Shown: positions 1 to 9,227, numbered from the stretch's first letter. The stretch is DNA of 64,000 nt from Pedobacter mendelii (GCF_014635725.1 NZ_BMDJ01000008.1:62001-126000); one strand, 5' to 3'. The notes: a model not told the origin generated them from the sequence alone. Numbers and translations: made by a program.

Positions 1-1
1 T

Positions 2-403
2 GAGATCATGTCGGTACTTTCACATACACCAATTCTTGGTCACATGACAACTTTTGGAGGTCACCCGGTATGCTGTGCGGCAGGTTTAGCTACATTAAAA
101 ATTCTTACAGAAGACAAAATTGTTGATGAAGTAGAAGAAAAAGGACAACTCTTTAAACAACTTTTAGTGCATCCAGCAATTAAAGAAATTCGCGGAAAAG
201 GTTTAATGCTTGCAGTAGAATTCGAAAGCTTCGAAATCAATAAAAAAATTATCGATGCCTGTATTTTAGATGGTGTTTTATCAGATTGGTTTTTACATTG
301 TAGTAATTCCATGCGTATTGCCCCTCCGTTAATTATAACAAAGGCAGAAATAGAAGAAGCTTGTCAAATCATACTTAAAAATATTAACTTAGTTACGAGT
401 TAG
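2..403 (+). CDS. Class III aminotransferase, C-terminal part (5' end outside window)
   Basis: This is the C-terminal third of a PLP-dependent class III (ornithine/acetylornithine-type) aminotransferase. The reading frame is open to the left edge, so the internal ATG at 8 is not the true start. The segment FGGHPVCCAAG is the family's conserved stretch just after the PLP lysine; the lysine lies upstream of the window. The rest matches the small C-terminal domain (IRGKGLMLAVEFE, then MRIAPPLIIT). The amino donor cannot be told from this fragment. It ends with TAG at 401-403 and is followed by a heptad repeat array and a response-regulator gene. Confidence 0.85.
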   Translation, partial: EIMSVLSHTPILGHMTTFGGHPVCCAAGLATLKILTEDKIVDEVEEKGQLFKQLLVHPAIKEIRGKGLMLAVEFESFEINKKIIDACILDGVLSDWFLHCSNSMRIAPPLIITKAEIEEACQIILKNINLVTS

Positions 404-463
404 AAGATTAAGCCAAAAGACCAAATAAACCGGAATTTTCAATTAGAATGTTGGCTATTCATC

Positions 464-526
464 TTGATACTAAATACTTGATACCTGATACTTGATACCT
501 AATACCTGATACTAAATACCTGATAC
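464..526 (+). repeat. Nine tandem 7-bp units of the form NNRATAC
   Basis: Nine consecutive heptamers in perfect register: TTGATAC, TAAATAC, TTGATAC, CTGATAC, TTGATAC, CTAATAC, CTGATAC, TAAATAC, CTGATAC. The last unit ends four bases before the ATG of the response regulator, so the array occupies its leader. A degenerate array of the same type sits upstream of the yebC-family gene at 34237. Confidence 0.9.
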
Positions 527-530
527 TAAA

Positions 531-1208
531 ATGAACGTTTTAATAGTTGAAGATGAAAAAAGCCTGGCGCTTGAAATGGATGAATTTTTAAGCAATGAAG
601 GTTTCATTGTAGAACATGCCTGGAAAAAATCATCTGCTGAAGAGAAAATTTTTGTAAACAGTTACGACTTTATTTTATTGGATTTAGGTTTGCCAGACGG
701 AGATGGTTTTGAGGTTTTAAAACAATTAAAATCGTTAAAAGACAGAGATGATGCGGTTATTATTTTAACAGCAAGAAGTGCGGTTGATGACCGTATAAAA
801 GGTTTGGATGAAGGTGCCGATGATTACCTGCCAAAACCTTTTTCTTTAAATGAGCTTTTAGCCAGAATGCATGCCATTATCCGTAGAAAACATAAGCTTG
901 AAAAAAATGAAGTAAACATCCACGGTTTTTTACTGAACATTCAAAATAGAACTGTTTCCTTTGCCGATGAAAGATTAAACCTCACAAAAAAAGAATTCGA
1001 AATTTTTAATTACTTAGTGCTAAACAAAAACCGTGTTGTTTCCAGAATGAATTTAACGGAGCATGTATGGGGCGATATTCTGGAAGTAAATTCAGATTCT
1101 AACTTTGTTGATGTTCATGTTAAAAATCTTCGAAAAAAATTAGCTGCGGTTAACTCAACCGATTGGTTTGAAACCGTAAGAAGCATTGGATATAGAATAA
1201 ATTGTTAA
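531..1208 (+). CDS. OmpR/PhoB-family response regulator
   Basis: DNA-binding response regulator of 225 aa. The N-terminal receiver (about 1-120) has the acidic pair E7/D8, phospho-acceptor D51 in LLDLGLPDGDGF, T80 and K102 in LPKPFS. The C-terminal winged helix (about 130-225) has the OmpR-type end VRSIGYRI. A histidine kinase follows 113 bp downstream on the same strand, so the two form a cognate pair; the stimulus is unknown. The family acts as dimeric, cytoplasmic transcription factors. The start ATG is immediately preceded by a heptad repeat array, so promoter and leader geometry may be repeat-dependent. Confidence 0.93.
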   Translation: MNVLIVEDEKSLALEMDEFLSNEGFIVEHAWKKSSAEEKIFVNSYDFILLDLGLPDGDGFEVLKQLKSLKDRDDAVIILTARSAVDDRIKGLDEGADDYLPKPFSLNELLARMHAIIRRKHKLEKNEVNIHGFLLNIQNRTVSFADERLNLTKKEFEIFNYLVLNKNRVVSRMNLTEHVWGDILEVNSDSNFVDVHVKNLRKKLAAVNSTDWFETVRSIGYRINC

Positions 1209-1214
1209 ATAGTG

Positions 1215-1235
1215 GGAAGTCCGATGTCGGAGGTC
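1215..1235 (+). repeat. Short heptad array, three units of form NNANGTC
   Basis: GGAAGTC, CGATGTC and GGAGGTC run in register just after the response-regulator stop, followed by two more diverged heptamers. It is a short member of the same kind of gene-border array seen elsewhere in the window. Confidence 0.6.
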
Positions 1236-1321
1236 AGAAGCTTAGGGGTCTACATAATCCTTAAATCGGAATAATCATCTGCCGAAGACTAAATTAATTA
1301 ATGTTGCATCTTTCATAAAAA

Positions 1322-2629
1322 ATGAAGTTACAAGTCAAGTTTTCATTATATAATGCCATCACTAAAATTGCAATTATTTTAGTTTTAGGGGCAATTATAT
1401 TATTCTCACTTGATAAAATCGCTTATAATCAATTAGATAATCGCCTGATAAAGAAAAAGGGGAAAATTATTAAAAATCTAAACGATGCAGAAATTGATAG
1501 TTTACTAAGCAACGAACAAACTTTTACCGATTATAATATATTAAAAGAAGAATTTATTATCCTAACGGATATATCTGATAACCTGGTAGATTCTACAGCT
1601 AAAATAATTACCGAAAAGCGGGAAATTGAAGGTGATGTTGAATTTTACAGAATTTTGAATTACAAATTTCTTTACCACAAAAATTGGTATAAATTGGAAC
1701 TGGGTGAAAGTATGACCTCTTTACAATCCATTAAAAACTCCATCAGGTTTTATATGTTAGTTGTGCTTGTGGCTTCATTGGTTGTTACTTTACTAACCGA
1801 TTTTGCATTTACAAATTTTTTACTCAAACCTTTCTACTTAATTATTGATAAGAAAATTAATAAAGTAGATGATCCAGCACATTTTAACTATCAAAATATT
1901 CATACAAATACAGATGATTTTAAAATTTTAGATAATAGCATAAACTCTTTAATGCGAAAAATAAATAATCTTTTTGCATTAGAAAAACAATTTATTGCAA
2001 ACGTATCTCATGAGTTATTAACACCAATTTCGATTCTGAGTACCAGATTCGAGAATATGTTGAATACACCTGATATCCCTGTAGAACATGAAAATAAAAT
2101 TTTCGCATCATTAAAAACGCTTAACCGCTTAAAAGTTATTATAAATAGTTTACTATTAATTTCTAAGGTTGAAAACAATCAATATTTGAAAACCGAGAAA
2201 ATAAATATTAAAGAGGAGCTTAATGATATCTATGATGACCTTGAAGACCGGATAGCAGATAGAAACATAAATTATAAAATTGATTTAAAAAACGATTTCC
2301 ATTTCACAGGCAATAAAGCGCTTATACATACCTTACTGATTAATATTTTAAATAATGCAATAAAATACAATAAAGATGGTGGAGAAATTAATATAAATGG
2401 AGTGATTAACAACCAAAAATATCATTTAATCATTAGTGATACAGGGAATGGTATGACCAAAGAACTTTTAGAAGACGCTTTTGACCGTTTTAAAAGAGGC
2501 AATACCGAAGAAAATGGTTTTGGATTAGGACTAGCTATTGTGCAGAGTATAGCAAAATTTCATAAAATTGAAATTAATATAGATTCTGAAGAAAAAAAAG
2601 GAACTAATATTAGTTTAATCTTTCCATAG
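1322..2629 (+). CDS. Sensor histidine kinase
   Basis: Membrane histidine kinase of 435 aa. It has a membrane segment near 12-30, an extracytoplasmic sensor region of about 110 aa, a second membrane segment near 143-168, then HisKA and HATPase domains. Phospho-acceptor H230 lies in VSHELLTP; the usual SHELRTP arginine is leucine here. The ATP-binding N box (NILNNAIKYN), SDTGNGM and GFGLGLAI boxes are intact. It most likely phosphorylates the regulator encoded at 531-1208. The sensor region has no recognisable domain, so the ligand is unknown. Confidence 0.92.
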   Translation: MKLQVKFSLYNAITKIAIILVLGAIILFSLDKIAYNQLDNRLIKKKGKIIKNLNDAEIDSLLSNEQTFTDYNILKEEFIILTDISDNLVDSTAKIITEKREIEGDVEFYRILNYKFLYHKNWYKLELGESMTSLQSIKNSIRFYMLVVLVASLVVTLLTDFAFTNFLLKPFYLIIDKKINKVDDPAHFNYQNIHTNTDDFKILDNSINSLMRKINNLFALEKQFIANVSHELLTPISILSTRFENMLNTPDIPVEHENKIFASLKTLNRLKVIINSLLLISKVENNQYLKTEKINIKEELNDIYDDLEDRIADRNINYKIDLKNDFHFTGNKALIHTLLINILNNAIKYNKDGGEININGVINNQKYHLIISDTGNGMTKELLEDAFDRFKRGNTEENGFGLGLAIVQSIAKFHKIEINIDSEEKKGTNISLIFP

Positions 2630-2721
2630 ATGAATCTGTAATCACTACACATAACAAATGAATTGTTGTAAGTTTATTCGTTAAAAAACTATCGTTGCAA
2701 TTAATAAAGAATTGCTAATTT

Positions 2722-2729
2722 TAAGTTTG
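2722..2729 (+). promoter_or_regulatory. -7 box (TAAGTTTG) for the lipoprotein gene
   Basis: TAAGTTTG fits the Bacteroidota sigma-A -7 consensus TAnnTTTG and lies about 38 bp before the ATG at 2768. No clear -33 TTTG is visible at the usual spacing. Confidence 0.5.
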
Positions 2730-2767
2730 ACAAAGCAATTAAAGATTTACAAATTAATCCCTATATA

Positions 2768-3241
2768 ATGAATAAACTATTCTTAATTATTGCAATAATA
2801 TCAATTTTAATGACTTCATGCCAAAGTGATAGCAAAAAATATACAACTGTTGATTCATCTATAATGAGTGAAAAACAAACGGGATATACAGCTCCGGATG
2901 AATGCTTTGAATACGTTAAAGATAAAAGTACTGCCTCACTAAGGATGTACGGTACAGGGGACAATAAGGTTTTAGGAGAACTAAATTATAAGTTTGATGG
3001 AAAAGATAAAAATAATGGGGTTATATATGGACTTATAAAAGGCGATACAATTATTGTAGATTATAAATTTCAATCAGAAGGTATGTATTCACATAGAGAG
3101 GTTGCTTGGTTAAGAAAGGGAGATCAACTTATAGAAGGCTATGGTGATGTATACCAGGTTAATGGTGATACTAAATTCAAAAACATCAACAAACTAACAT
3201 TTGGTAAATCAATAATACTTAGTAAAACCAATTGTAAATAA
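2768..3241 (+). CDS. Small lipoprotein of unknown function
   Basis: A 157-aa protein with a short hydrophobic signal and a lipobox at MTSC, so a lipid-anchored envelope protein. The mature part is polar, with repeated beta-type stretches (GVIYGLIKGDTIIVDYKF) and no catalytic motif that I recognise. It has its own -7 box and sits alone between the histidine kinase and a convergent RluA gene, so neighbours give little clue. Similar small lipoproteins are common in Pedobacter-like genomes; I do not assign a function. Confidence 0.75.
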   Translation: MNKLFLIIAIISILMTSCQSDSKKYTTVDSSIMSEKQTGYTAPDECFEYVKDKSTASLRMYGTGDNKVLGELNYKFDGKDKNNGVIYGLIKGDTIIVDYKFQSEGMYSHREVAWLRKGDQLIEGYGDVYQVNGDTKFKNINKLTFGKSIILSKTNCK

Positions 3242-3300
3242 TAAAACTATTTTTTTAACAAATGGACTTATTTTATATTATTTATAATTTTTCCTTTTAG

Positions 3301-3987
3301 TTAAAGATTTTCAAATCGCTCCCAAAAACCATCTACAGGAAGTTTGGCAAAAATGTTAACAGGTTCTTTTCTTACAGGATGCATGAATTGTAATCTTCTG
3401 GCATGTAAACAAATACTTCCCTTCCTGCTTCCTCGTGGATAACCATACTTATTATCCCCAACAATTGGACAGCCCATTGATGAAAGCTGAACCCTAATTT
3501 GATGAGAACGCCCAGTAAGCGGATCAACTTCAATTAAAAAATAATCGCCCAATTGAGCAACTAAACGATAAGACAACTCCGCTCTTTGACTACCAGTAAC
3601 TTCAGTTTTATAATAAGTTACAACATTTTTTTGAGGGTTTTTTACCAGCCAATGAACCAAGGTTCCAGATTCTACTTCAGGCTTATTTTTTACAACAGCC
3701 CAATAAGTTTTCTTAACCTCCCGATTTTTAAAAACAGCATTCATCCGCTCTAATGCTTTACTGGTTTTTGCAAAAAGAATAACGCCACTAACTGGCCTAT
3801 CTAAACGGTGAACAACACCTAAAAAAGCGCCATTTGGTTTGCTATATTTTTTGGCAATGTACTTTTTTATTTGCTCATCCAAAGGCTCATCCCCTGTTTC
3901 ATCTACTTGTACAATATCTCCTGCCCTTTTGTTAATTGCAATAAGGTGATTATCTTCAAAAAGTATGTCTTTGTCGGTTATTGGCAT
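3301..3987 (-). CDS. RluA-family pseudouridine synthase
   Basis: RNA pseudouridine synthase of 228 aa. The catalytic aspartate D63 is in the HRLD motif (VVHRLDRPVSGVILFAKT), and the later family motif GRSHQIRVQLSSMGCPIVGD is present. There is no N-terminal S4 domain, so it is of the short RluA type that isomerises uridine in rRNA or tRNA; the target base cannot be read from the sequence. It lies 46 bp downstream of panB on the same strand and may be co-transcribed with it. Confidence 0.92.
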   Translation of the reverse strand: MPITDKDILFEDNHLIAINKRAGDIVQVDETGDEPLDEQIKKYIAKKYSKPNGAFLGVVHRLDRPVSGVILFAKTSKALERMNAVFKNREVKKTYWAVVKNKPEVESGTLVHWLVKNPQKNVVTYYKTEVTGSQRAELSYRLVAQLGDYFLIEVDPLTGRSHQIRVQLSSMGCPIVGDNKYGYPRGSRKGSICLHARRLQFMHPVRKEPVNIFAKLPVDGFWERFENL

Positions 3988-4033
3988 TATTGTTTCATTT
4001 GTTTGTTAGTATGCTTGTAAACAGACTCTAAAC

Positions 4034-4849
4034 TTAATATTGTTCTTTCTCGTTAGGAAAATCATTTGCCTTAACATCACGAATATAAGATTGAGCAGCA
4101 CCTAAAATTTCATCGTACAAATTAATATACTGACGTAAAAAGCGTGGTTTAAATCCTTTTGTTAATCCAATCATATCGTTAACAACCAAAACCTGCCCAT
4201 CGCAATCTGGTCCGGCGCCAATGCCAATTGTTGGTATTTGAATACTTTCCGAAACCTCTTTACCCAAAGAAGCAGGTATTTTTTCTAAAACGATTCCGAA
4301 GCAACCAGCATTTTGCAATGCTAATGCATCAGATTTTAATTTATTAGCCTCCTCCTCTTCTTTCGCACGAACGGTATAAGTTCCGAACTTGTAAATGGAT
4401 TGAGGAGTTAAACCTAAGTGACCCATAACCGGAATACCAGCAGCAATAATGCGTTGTACAGATTCAATAATTTCTTCGCCACCCTCCAACTTTACGCCAT
4501 GTGCGCCTGATTCTTTCATAATCCTAATTGCAGAATTCAGGGCTTCTTTAGAATTTCCCTGGTAAGAACCAAAAGGCAAATCGACAACAACGAAAGCTCT
4601 TTTTACGGCTCTGATTACTGAAGAAGCATGATAAATCATTTGATCTAACGTTATAGGCAATGTTGTTTCATGACCAGCCATAACATTCGAAGCCGAATCA
4701 CCTACAAGTAAAACATCCAATCCGGCATCATCTAAAATTGTTGCCATCGAATAATCGTAAGCCGTTAACATGGATATTTTTTCGCCACGCTGCTTCATCT
4801 CTTGTAAGATATGTGTGGTGATTCGTTTTATTTCTTTATGTACCGACAT
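4034..4849 (-). CDS. panB: 3-methyl-2-oxobutanoate hydroxymethyltransferase
   Basis: PanB (271 aa) transfers a hydroxymethyl group from 5,10-methylene-tetrahydrofolate to alpha-ketoisovalerate, giving ketopantoate, the first committed step of pantothenate and CoA synthesis. The family landmarks are present: [49 protein letters not shown] and [15 protein letters not shown]. Length is typical. It is preceded by a good -7 box, and the RluA-family gene follows on the same strand. The rest of the pan pathway is not in the window. Confidence 0.96.
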   Translation of the reverse strand: MSVHKEIKRITTHILQEMKQRGEKISMLTAYDYSMATILDDAGLDVLLVGDSASNVMAGHETTLPITLDQMIYHASSVIRAVKRAFVVVDLPFGSYQGNSKEALNSAIRIMKESGAHGVKLEGGEEIIESVQRIIAAGIPVMGHLGLTPQSIYKFGTYTVRAKEEEEANKLKSDALALQNAGCFGIVLEKIPASLGKEVSESIQIPTIGIGAGPDCDGQVLVVNDMIGLTKGFKPRFLRQYINLYDEILGAAQSYIRDVKANDFPNEKEQY

Positions 4850-5227
4850 GGGCTGCGTTTTTTTGCTTCAAAAGTATTGTTTTTTTATTTAAAATTAAGC
4901 TTAAAGACTATAGCACAAAGTTAAAAGAACAATGCTGGGCAATCAAGAATTTCATTATTATAGTTGATTCTCATTTATTGCTATTTATTTACTGATAATA
5001 GATAATTGTCTCATAAGTACTATTTCGCTTTAATCTTAAGTCTTTTAGCTTTCAACTAATTCCTATTTCAAATTTTTCTTTACATTCCCAATCCTAAAGC
5101 CTATCTTCGTACCCCGAAATGGAAGGGATTTATTCATCTTTTTTTGCAATCTGCAAAAACGGCTTTAATGCCGAAAGCCATCCTTTTTTCAAGTCTTTTT
5201 TAAATCAAAATCCATATTGTAATTACC
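4850..5227. other. Intergenic region between panB and carA
   Basis: This 378-bp divergent spacer holds the panB -7 box and a heptad array (5028-5069: CTTTAAT, CTTAAGT, CTTTTAG, CTTTCAA, CTAATTC, CTATTTC). Just upstream of carA is a small hairpin with arms GGCTTT (5161-5166) and AAAGCC (5174-5179) followed by a T run. The hairpin could be an attenuator or a weak terminator in the carA leader. I see no pyrimidine-responsive element that I can name and no open reading frame. Confidence 0.55.
4869..4876 (-). promoter_or_regulatory. -7 box (TACTTTTG) of panB
   Basis: On the minus strand the sequence reads TACTTTTG, a full match to TAnnTTTG, 19 bp before the panB ATG at 4849. This implies a leader of only about a dozen bases. 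Confidence 0.6.
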
Positions 5228-6340
5228 ATGACTAACTACACCAAGTTACCTGCGATTTTATTACTGGCCGATGGCACTGTTTTTTACGGCAAAGCAGCCG
5301 GAAAAATTGGCACCACTACTGGCGAAATTTGTTTTAATACCGGGATGACAGGTTACCAGGAAATTTTTACCGATCCAAGTTATTTCGGACAAATTATGGT
5401 TACTACCAATTCTCATATTGGGAATTACGGTATCCAAAAAGATGAAATCGAATCTGATTCTATAAAAATTGCAGGTTTGGTTTGTAAAAACTACAACATT
5501 GTTTATAGCCGTAAGCAAGCTACAGAATCCATTCAGGATTATTTTCAGAATGATAATCTAGTAGCAATTTCTGATATTGACACGCGTGCTTTAGTTCGTC
5601 ATATTAGAGATAAAGGCGCAATGAATGCAATTATTTCATCTGAGATTACAGATTTGGATGAATTAAAACAGAAATTAGATGAAGTGCCATCAATGGAAGG
5701 ATTAGAACTATCATCCAAAGTAAGCACAAAAGAATCTTACTTTTATGGTAATCCGGAAGCGAGCTTAAAAGTTGCAGCATTGGATTTAGGTATAAAGAAA
5801 AATATTTTACGCAGTTTTGAAAATCGCGATATTTATGTTCAGGTTTTCCCGGCAAAAACAAAATTTGCTGAAATGGAAAAATTCAATCCTGATGGCTATT
5901 TTATATCTAATGGCCCAGGCGATCCATCGGTAATGCCTTACGCTGTAGAAACCATAAAAGAAATACTAGCTGAAGATAAACCGTTATTTGGCATTTGTTT
6001 AGGTCACCAATTATTGGCTGAAGCTAATGATATTGGTACCATGAAAATGTTTAATGGTCACCGTGGATTAAATCATCCGGTTAAAAATATCATCAAAAAT
6101 CATTGTGAAGTTACTTCTCAAAATCATGGCTTTGGCGTTATCCCTGATGAAGTTAGAAAATCTGATAAAGTTGAAATTACACATGTAAATTTAAATGATA
6201 AATCTATCGAAGGCATTCGTGTAAAAGGTAAAAAAGCATTTTCAGTTCAGTATCACCCAGAATCTTCTCCAGGCCCACATGATTCTCGTTACTTATTCGA
6301 TGATTTCGTTGATGTAATGAAAGGTGAGTTGGTTTGGTAG
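5228..6340 (+). CDS. carA: Carbamoyl-phosphate synthase small (glutaminase) subunit
   Basis: CarA (370 aa) hydrolyses glutamine and passes ammonia to CarB for carbamoyl phosphate, which feeds pyrimidines and arginine. The N-terminal CPSase domain (about 8-150) has FNTGMTGYQEIFTDPSY. The C-terminal class I amidotransferase domain has catalytic C257 (GICLGHQ) with H343 and E345 (QYHPESSPGP). Length and motifs are normal. carB is not adjacent; an ABC exporter follows instead, so the large subunit must be encoded elsewhere. A perfect 19-bp-stem hairpin ends the unit. Confidence 0.96.
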   Translation: MTNYTKLPAILLLADGTVFYGKAAGKIGTTTGEICFNTGMTGYQEIFTDPSYFGQIMVTTNSHIGNYGIQKDEIESDSIKIAGLVCKNYNIVYSRKQATESIQDYFQNDNLVAISDIDTRALVRHIRDKGAMNAIISSEITDLDELKQKLDEVPSMEGLELSSKVSTKESYFYGNPEASLKVAALDLGIKKNILRSFENRDIYVQVFPAKTKFAEMEKFNPDGYFISNGPGDPSVMPYAVETIKEILAEDKPLFGICLGHQLLAEANDIGTMKMFNGHRGLNHPVKNIIKNHCEVTSQNHGFGVIPDEVRKSDKVEITHVNLNDKSIEGIRVKGKKAFSVQYHPESSPGPHDSRYLFDDFVDVMKGELVW

Positions 6341-6353
6341 TTTGGTTGACAGT

Positions 6354-6395
6354 TTACTAGTTGTAAGTTATAGCTTTTTAGCTCACAGTTTAAGG
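6354..6395 (+). repeat. Degenerate heptad array after carA
   Basis: Six 7-bp units in register (TTACTAG, TTGTAAG, TTATAGC, TTTTTAG, CTCACAG, TTTAAGG) begin 14 bp after the carA stop. This array is the most diverged of the set. Confidence 0.5.
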
Positions 6396-6421
6396 ATTAA
6401 ACTTATACATTACACCAGATA

Positions 6422-6464
6422 AAATTAAAAATGCGAATCTAAACGATTCGCATTTTTAATTTTA
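6422..6464 (+). terminator. Strong hairpin terminator after carA
   Basis: A perfect 19-bp stem (6422-6440 with 6446-6464) closes on the loop TAAAC. The A/T-rich outer stem gives U tracts in both directions; the core is ATGCGAATC/GATTCGCAT. Confidence 0.85.
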
Positions 6465-6562
6465 TAGCATTTCGCAAGTAAAAAAGTTGCTCTTTCTAAT
6501 TATTTTTAGGTTTTTAAACAATATTTATATTCATTTCATTTAAAGCTTCTTACATTCGTATC

Positions 6563-7327
6563 ATGGAAACAAAAAAAGCCATTATTAGCGTCAAAAATCT
6601 GGTAAAAAAGTATGATGATTTTGTAGCAGTACAAGATTTAAGTTTTGATGTTTATGAAAATGAAATCTTTGGCTTACTTGGCCCAAATGGTGCAGGTAAA
6701 ACGACTACACTAGAAATAATAGAAACCTTAAGAGCAAAAACTTCGGGTGAAATTATTGTTGATGGTTTTTCCGTTGATAAGCAAGCGCATGAAATTAAGC
6801 AGATAATTGGTGTTCAGTTGCAAGCCGCAGGTTATTACCCAAATTTGAATCTTATAGAACTTATTGAACTTTTTGCAGGATTGTATGGCGCTAACATTAA
6901 GCCAATGGAAATGCTCGAAAAAGTGAACCTTCAAGATAAAGCTAAGGCGAAATACAAAGCACTTTCGGGAGGACAAAAACAACGCTTCTCAATAGCAACA
7001 ACGTTAATTAATCAACCCAAAATTATATTTCTTGATGAACCAACTACCGGTTTAGACCCACAAGCAAGACGTAATTTATGGGATTTAATTACTGAAATTA
7101 GAAGCAATGGTACAACGGTAGTCATTACTACGCATTATATGGATGAGGCTGAGCAGCTTTGCGATAGAGTTGCTTTTGTAGAACGCGGACAAATTATCGC
7201 TTTAGATACTCCTGATAACCTAATAGATAAACTGGTTAGCTCTGGTTTCGAGCGTAAAAAAGAAGTTAAAAAGGCCAATCTGGAAGATGTTTTTATAAAC
7301 CTTACAGGTAAAGAGTGGCGGGAGTAG
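6563..7327 (+). CDS. ABC transporter ATP-binding protein
   Basis: A 254-aa ATPase subunit of an ABC-2 (DrrA/CcmA-like) exporter. Walker A is GPNGAGKTTT (about 40-49), the signature is LSGGQKQR, Walker B is IIFLDEPTTGLD and the switch histidine is in TTHYMDEAEQL. The C-terminal end after LDTPDNL is short, as in the multidrug/export subgroup. The permease partner starts 98 bp downstream, and a TetR-family gene converges from the other side. The exported substrate is unknown. Confidence 0.94.
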   Translation: METKKAIISVKNLVKKYDDFVAVQDLSFDVYENEIFGLLGPNGAGKTTTLEIIETLRAKTSGEIIVDGFSVDKQAHEIKQIIGVQLQAAGYYPNLNLIELIELFAGLYGANIKPMEMLEKVNLQDKAKAKYKALSGGQKQRFSIATTLINQPKIIFLDEPTTGLDPQARRNLWDLITEIRSNGTTVVITTHYMDEAEQLCDRVAFVERGQIIALDTPDNLIDKLVSSGFERKKEVKKANLEDVFINLTGKEWRE

Positions 7328-7425
7328 AATCCGCTAACTCTATGAAAGTGAACTTAAACGAGTACAAAGAATAATTAGTTATTGAGGTTTTATACAGCTG
7401 AAAATATAAACAACATTCATATCAT

Positions 7426-8580
7426 ATGAACGATAATAATATAAACGCTCAACCAGATCGTGAGGAATTAAATAGTGGAATGAAAAAAGAAAATATAAAT
7501 AGAATTAGCGGTTATAGTAACACAAAAGCAACATTGGCGCTTGCTAAGGCTAGCTTTCGTTCTATCATAAGAAGTCCTTCTGCTGTGGTTTTCACATTAG
7601 CATTTCCGCTTATATTTATTTTGGTTTTCGGATTTTTAGGTGGCGGTGGTACCCATATAGATATAGGCATTTCACCAGGATCAGACCTCAAAAATCCGGT
7701 GATTGTTATGCTTGAGAAAACCGGAATGATAAGACTGGTTAAAGATAAATCGAAAAAGGATTTTGCCAAACTTCTTGAAAAAGGGAATGTAGATGCAATG
7801 ATTGATGTACACAGAAAAGTTAATTCGGTTGCTTATTCTGTAAATGTGGTTTATACATCAGCCTCCATGGATAAAGGTAATATCCTAAAATCTGTTTTAA
7901 ACAATCTTTTTTATGATAAAAACCTGAAACCATCAATTGCTGAAATTAAAGAAAGTACAATTCATGGTCGCGAATATAAAACCATAGATTTTATTTTACC
8001 TGGTCAGTTAGGATTTTCTTTACTTAGCACAGGTGTGTTTGGAACTGCATTTGTGTTTTTAAGTTTACGCCAAACCTTGGTTATAAAACGCTTTTTTGCT
8101 ACTCCGGTAAAACGATCGAGCATTGTAATTGGAGAAGGGATCGCCCGAATTGGATTCGCATTAATTGGTGCATTGTTTATTATAGTTTTAGGTAATCTGT
8201 TTTTTGGTTTTACGCTAGTTCATGGCGCCATAACAGTCGTTAATATGCTTGTTTTAGCCACTTTAGGCGTAATCGTATTTATGGGCTTTGGCTTTATAAT
8301 TTCAGGTATTGCGAAAAACGAAAGTATGGTACCACCGATATCAAATATCGTAACACTACCTCAGTTCTTACTATCAGGCACATTTTTTTCGATAGAAGCA
8401 TTTCCGAAGTGGTTGCAACCCATTAGTAGAGCTTTACCACTTACCTATTTAAATGATGCAATGCGTAAAGTGGCTTTTGAAGGATTGAATTTATGGGATG
8501 TAAAATTCCAGATAATGATTTTAGTGATTTGGGGTATTGGAATTTACGCAGTTGCTGTTAAAGTATTTAAGTGGGAATAA
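7426..8580 (+). CDS. ABC-2 type transporter permease
   Basis: A 384-aa integral membrane subunit. A first membrane segment (AVVFTLAFPLIFILVFGFLG) follows a polar N-terminus of about 50 aa. Next comes a large extracytoplasmic domain (about 85-185), then five membrane segments in the C-terminal half, ending near IMILVIWGIGIYAVAVKVF. This is the topology of the ABC-2 half-transporter family. It partners the ATPase encoded at 6563-7327. The odd asparagine-rich start could mean that translation really begins later, but no stronger site is evident. Confidence 0.92.
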   Translation: MNDNNINAQPDREELNSGMKKENINRISGYSNTKATLALAKASFRSIIRSPSAVVFTLAFPLIFILVFGFLGGGGTHIDIGISPGSDLKNPVIVMLEKTGMIRLVKDKSKKDFAKLLEKGNVDAMIDVHRKVNSVAYSVNVVYTSASMDKGNILKSVLNNLFYDKNLKPSIAEIKESTIHGREYKTIDFILPGQLGFSLLSTGVFGTAFVFLSLRQTLVIKRFFATPVKRSSIVIGEGIARIGFALIGALFIIVLGNLFFGFTLVHGAITVVNMLVLATLGVIVFMGFGFIISGIAKNESMVPPISNIVTLPQFLLSGTFFSIEAFPKWLQPISRALPLTYLNDAMRKVAFEGLNLWDVKFQIMILVIWGIGIYAVAVKVFKWE

Positions 8581-8595
8581 CCCAGCGTTTAAATC

Positions 8596-8635
8596 AAAAA
8601 AAGGGATAATGCCAGTCGGCTTTATCCCTTTTTTT
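8596..8635 (+). terminator. Bidirectional terminator between the ABC permease and tetR genes
   Basis: The stem GGGATAA (8603-8609) pairs with TTATCCC (8622-8628), with an inner GCC/GGC pairing and loop AGTC. It is flanked by A7 and T7, so it can stop transcription from both convergent genes. Confidence 0.85.
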
Positions 8636-8651
8636 AAAATATCTATTTCAG

Positions 8652-9227
8652 TTAAAGCGCTGCCCTTACCAAAAATGGCAATATTTCTTTCTGAAAACTC
8701 ACGAAATTTTTGCGAACATCAGAATCGCTTACCGATGTAAAAGCAAAAGAAAAAACAATACTTTTGCTTGCCTTCAATAAAAATGCTAAGCCTTCTCTCC
8801 TTGCAGGATTATTTTTAAAGTTATCTAACTGCAAATAAGCCGCAAGTAATAAAGCTTCTAACTGATCAGATAAATGTTTTAAAAACTCTTGCGAATTTGC
8901 GTTTTCCCGCACAAAATCCCAACCAATAAATTCGTTGCAAGCCGTAAAAGAGAGTCGGCTGGTTTTCATAACCAAAGCTTTTAGATGTTCTTCTTCTGAA
9001 GCATAGCTTAATTTATTATGTAATATTTCGTGTAAATTCTGATCAAGATAATCCATTAAAATACTATCCAAAACCTGTTCTTTACTTTCAAAGTATTTGT
9101 AAATAGTTGCCTTTGCAATACGAGCTTTTTTAGCAATTTCGTTTACACTTGTTTTGTGATATCCGTACTTTCTAAAAAGTTCTTTCGCTGCCTTTTTTAC
9201 AGTCTCTTTAATTTTTTCGGCTTCCAT
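8652..9227 (-). CDS. TetR-family transcriptional regulator
   Basis: A 191-aa repressor-type protein. The N-terminal HTH (about 10-55) has the TetR pattern FRKYGYHKTSVNEIAKKARIAKATIYKYFESKEQVL. The C-terminal ligand-binding region is helical and family-specific. Its ATG overlaps the stop of the upstream lipoprotein gene by one base (TAATG), which implies translational coupling in a pheS-lipoprotein-tetR operon. The convergent ABC exporter is an obvious candidate target, but no shared operator is proven. Confidence 0.92.
   Translation of the reverse strand: MEAEKIKETVKKAAKELFRKYGYHKTSVNEIAKKARIAKATIYKYFESKEQVLDSILMDYLDQNLHEILHNKLSYASEEEHLKALVMKTSRLSFTACNEFIGWDFVRENANSQEFLKHLSDQLEALLLAAYLQLDNFKNNPARREGLAFLLKASKSIVFSFAFTSVSDSDVRKNFVSFQKEILPFLVRAAL

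Noticed and set aside
464..526. CRISPR-like or iteron origin
   Set aside because: The 7-bp units have no spacers and there is no replication-initiator gene or other origin feature nearby.
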